Under the pieces are notes generated by a model that saw nothing but the letters and a program-made list of their open reading frames with translations, had not been told where the DNA came from and made no database searches. Made by a program: the position numbers and the translations under genes. A stretch of 64,000 nucleotides of DNA from Alphaproteobacteria bacterium (GTDB lineage: Bacteria > Pseudomonadota > Alphaproteobacteria > Micropepsales > Micropepsaceae), in assembly GCA_025924715.1 (NCBI GenBank), contig JAICHV010000011.1, positions 1 through 64,000 of the forward strand, given 5' to 3'. Positions within the stretch are counted from its first letter, which is position 1. The number at the start of each line of letters is the position of its first letter. Below, one piece after another: positions 63,437-64,000 of this stretch.

Positions 63437-63592
63437 AGCGAATATCCCCACCGGTTTTCTATAGCGCGACCCCGGGGCGGTTCCAAGCTGGACCATGGCT
63501 AAATTCCGTTAAGGCTTGAACTTTTCGCTCCGGTGCGACACTTGACCTATGCGCGGGAACCATGCGCCGCCCCCAAGAGGCTTTTTTCGGAT

Positions 63593-64000
63593 ATGGCCAA
63601 AAACCCGTCCCACGCCACAGCGGCGCAGCAGCAGTCCAAGCCGGCGCCGGATCCGATCACCCCGGACAGTTTCGCCCAGATTGACGCGGAGAAATTCACC
63701 CGCAACATGCTGGATGTGGGGCTGCGGACCCAGCAATTGATCGGCGACTTCATCAAGCGCGCCGCTTCCAGCGATTCGCAGGCGCCGCTCGATCCGCTCA
63801 ATGTCTCCGGCGCCTTCCTGGCGCTGGCCAAGGCGATGAGCACCGACCGGCAGACCGTGATCAACACCCAGCTCGCTCTGTGGAAGAACTGGATGGGTTT
63901 GTGGGAGACCACGGCGCTGCGAATCCTGGGCGGCGAGGCCGCGCCGGTGATCACTCCTGCCCCCGGCGACCGGCGTTTTCGGGACGCGGAATGGCAGCAG
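63593..64000 (+). CDS. phaC: Class I poly(3-hydroxyalkanoate) synthase PhaC, N-terminal part
   Basis: 136 codons open to the window edge. The start MAKNPSHATAAQQQ is followed by the PhaC N-terminal domain: FTRNMLDVGLRTQQLIGDF, DPLNVSGAFLALAKAM, LWKNWMGLWETTALR, and the family landmark DRRFRDAEWQ at the very end. The catalytic Cys-Asp-His domain lies beyond the window. It polymerises hydroxyacyl-CoA into storage granules. The assignment rests on the N-terminal domain only. Confidence 0.9.
   Translation, partial: MAKNPSHATAAQQQSKPAPDPITPDSFAQIDAEKFTRNMLDVGLRTQQLIGDFIKRAASSDSQAPLDPLNVSGAFLALAKAMSTDRQTVINTQLALWKNWMGLWETTALRILGGEAAPVITPAPGDRRFRDAEWQQ

Noticed and set aside
62717-63502. Gly/Arg-rich plus-strand frames opposite the OmpA-like lipoprotein
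   Set aside because: Antisense readings of the Ala/Pro-rich linker; no start signals or domains.

Overview
The window is a stretch of ordinary chromosome from a GC-rich alphaproteobacterium. The clade markers are the aerobic cobaltochelatase pair cobS/cobT, an NDUFS4-type complex I accessory subunit, an SUV3-like helicase followed by an S4 protein, a two-domain cold-shock protein, 7Fe ferredoxin FdxA, a CarD regulator, a class I PHA synthase and EcfG-type (GGAAC-N17-GTT) promoters. I cannot name the genus. I see no phage, transposase, CRISPR array or rRNA. Three tRNA genes are present (Arg-TCT, Pro-TGG, Glu-TTC). Genes are tightly packed, no gap exceeds 300 bases, and many neighbours share a four-base stop/start overlap (ATGA or GTGA), so translational coupling is widespread.

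Layout. 0-5 kb: CorC-type CBS protein (5' truncated by the window edge), bolA, a J-domain protein, then cobS, a small secreted Cys-rich protein and cobT. 5-11 kb: rpmB, a DUF3108 protein, SUV3-like helicase plus S4 protein, fdxA, carD. 11-19 kb: an unknown secreted protein, a degenerate nuclease-fold protein, sua5, a GlcD-type oxidase, a VOC protein, a GH17-GT2 beta-glucan synthase and an FKBP. 19-30 kb: LysE exporter, dihydroorotase, ygfZ, tag, then a sulfur and amino-acid string (cysK, sseA, GNAT, POT permease, metC, hisI), an AI-2E family permease with an extra soluble domain, and cutA. 30-36 kb: PilZ protein, DUF1800/DUF1501 pair, two tRNAs, NDUFS4, SDR, glutaminyl cyclase, double cold-shock protein.

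36.6-42.7 kb is the most interesting operon. It carries coxG, coxS and coxM, a split XdhC/CoxI, a response regulator, a histidine kinase, a MocA-like cytidylyltransferase and an IscU-like scaffold. This is almost a full molybdenum-hydroxylase operon, but the large catalytic subunit (CoxL/XdhB) is not in it.

42.7-50.3 kb: GH13 glucosidase, ClpP paralogue, sirtuin, DUF3617 protein, a zinc-ribbon mini-protein, a frameshifted inorganic pyrophosphatase, tRNA-Glu, a Crp/Fnr regulator and a cluster of very small proteins. Two genes of this region have good general-stress (EcfG) promoters. 50.3-56.8 kb: a MacB-type ABC efflux system divergent from a two-component system whose NtrC-like regulator lacks the AAA+ domain. 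56.8-64 kb: alaC-hom-glpX-recJ operon, an OmpA-like lipoprotein and the first 136 codons of phaC. Several dispersed palindromic repeats sit between operons.
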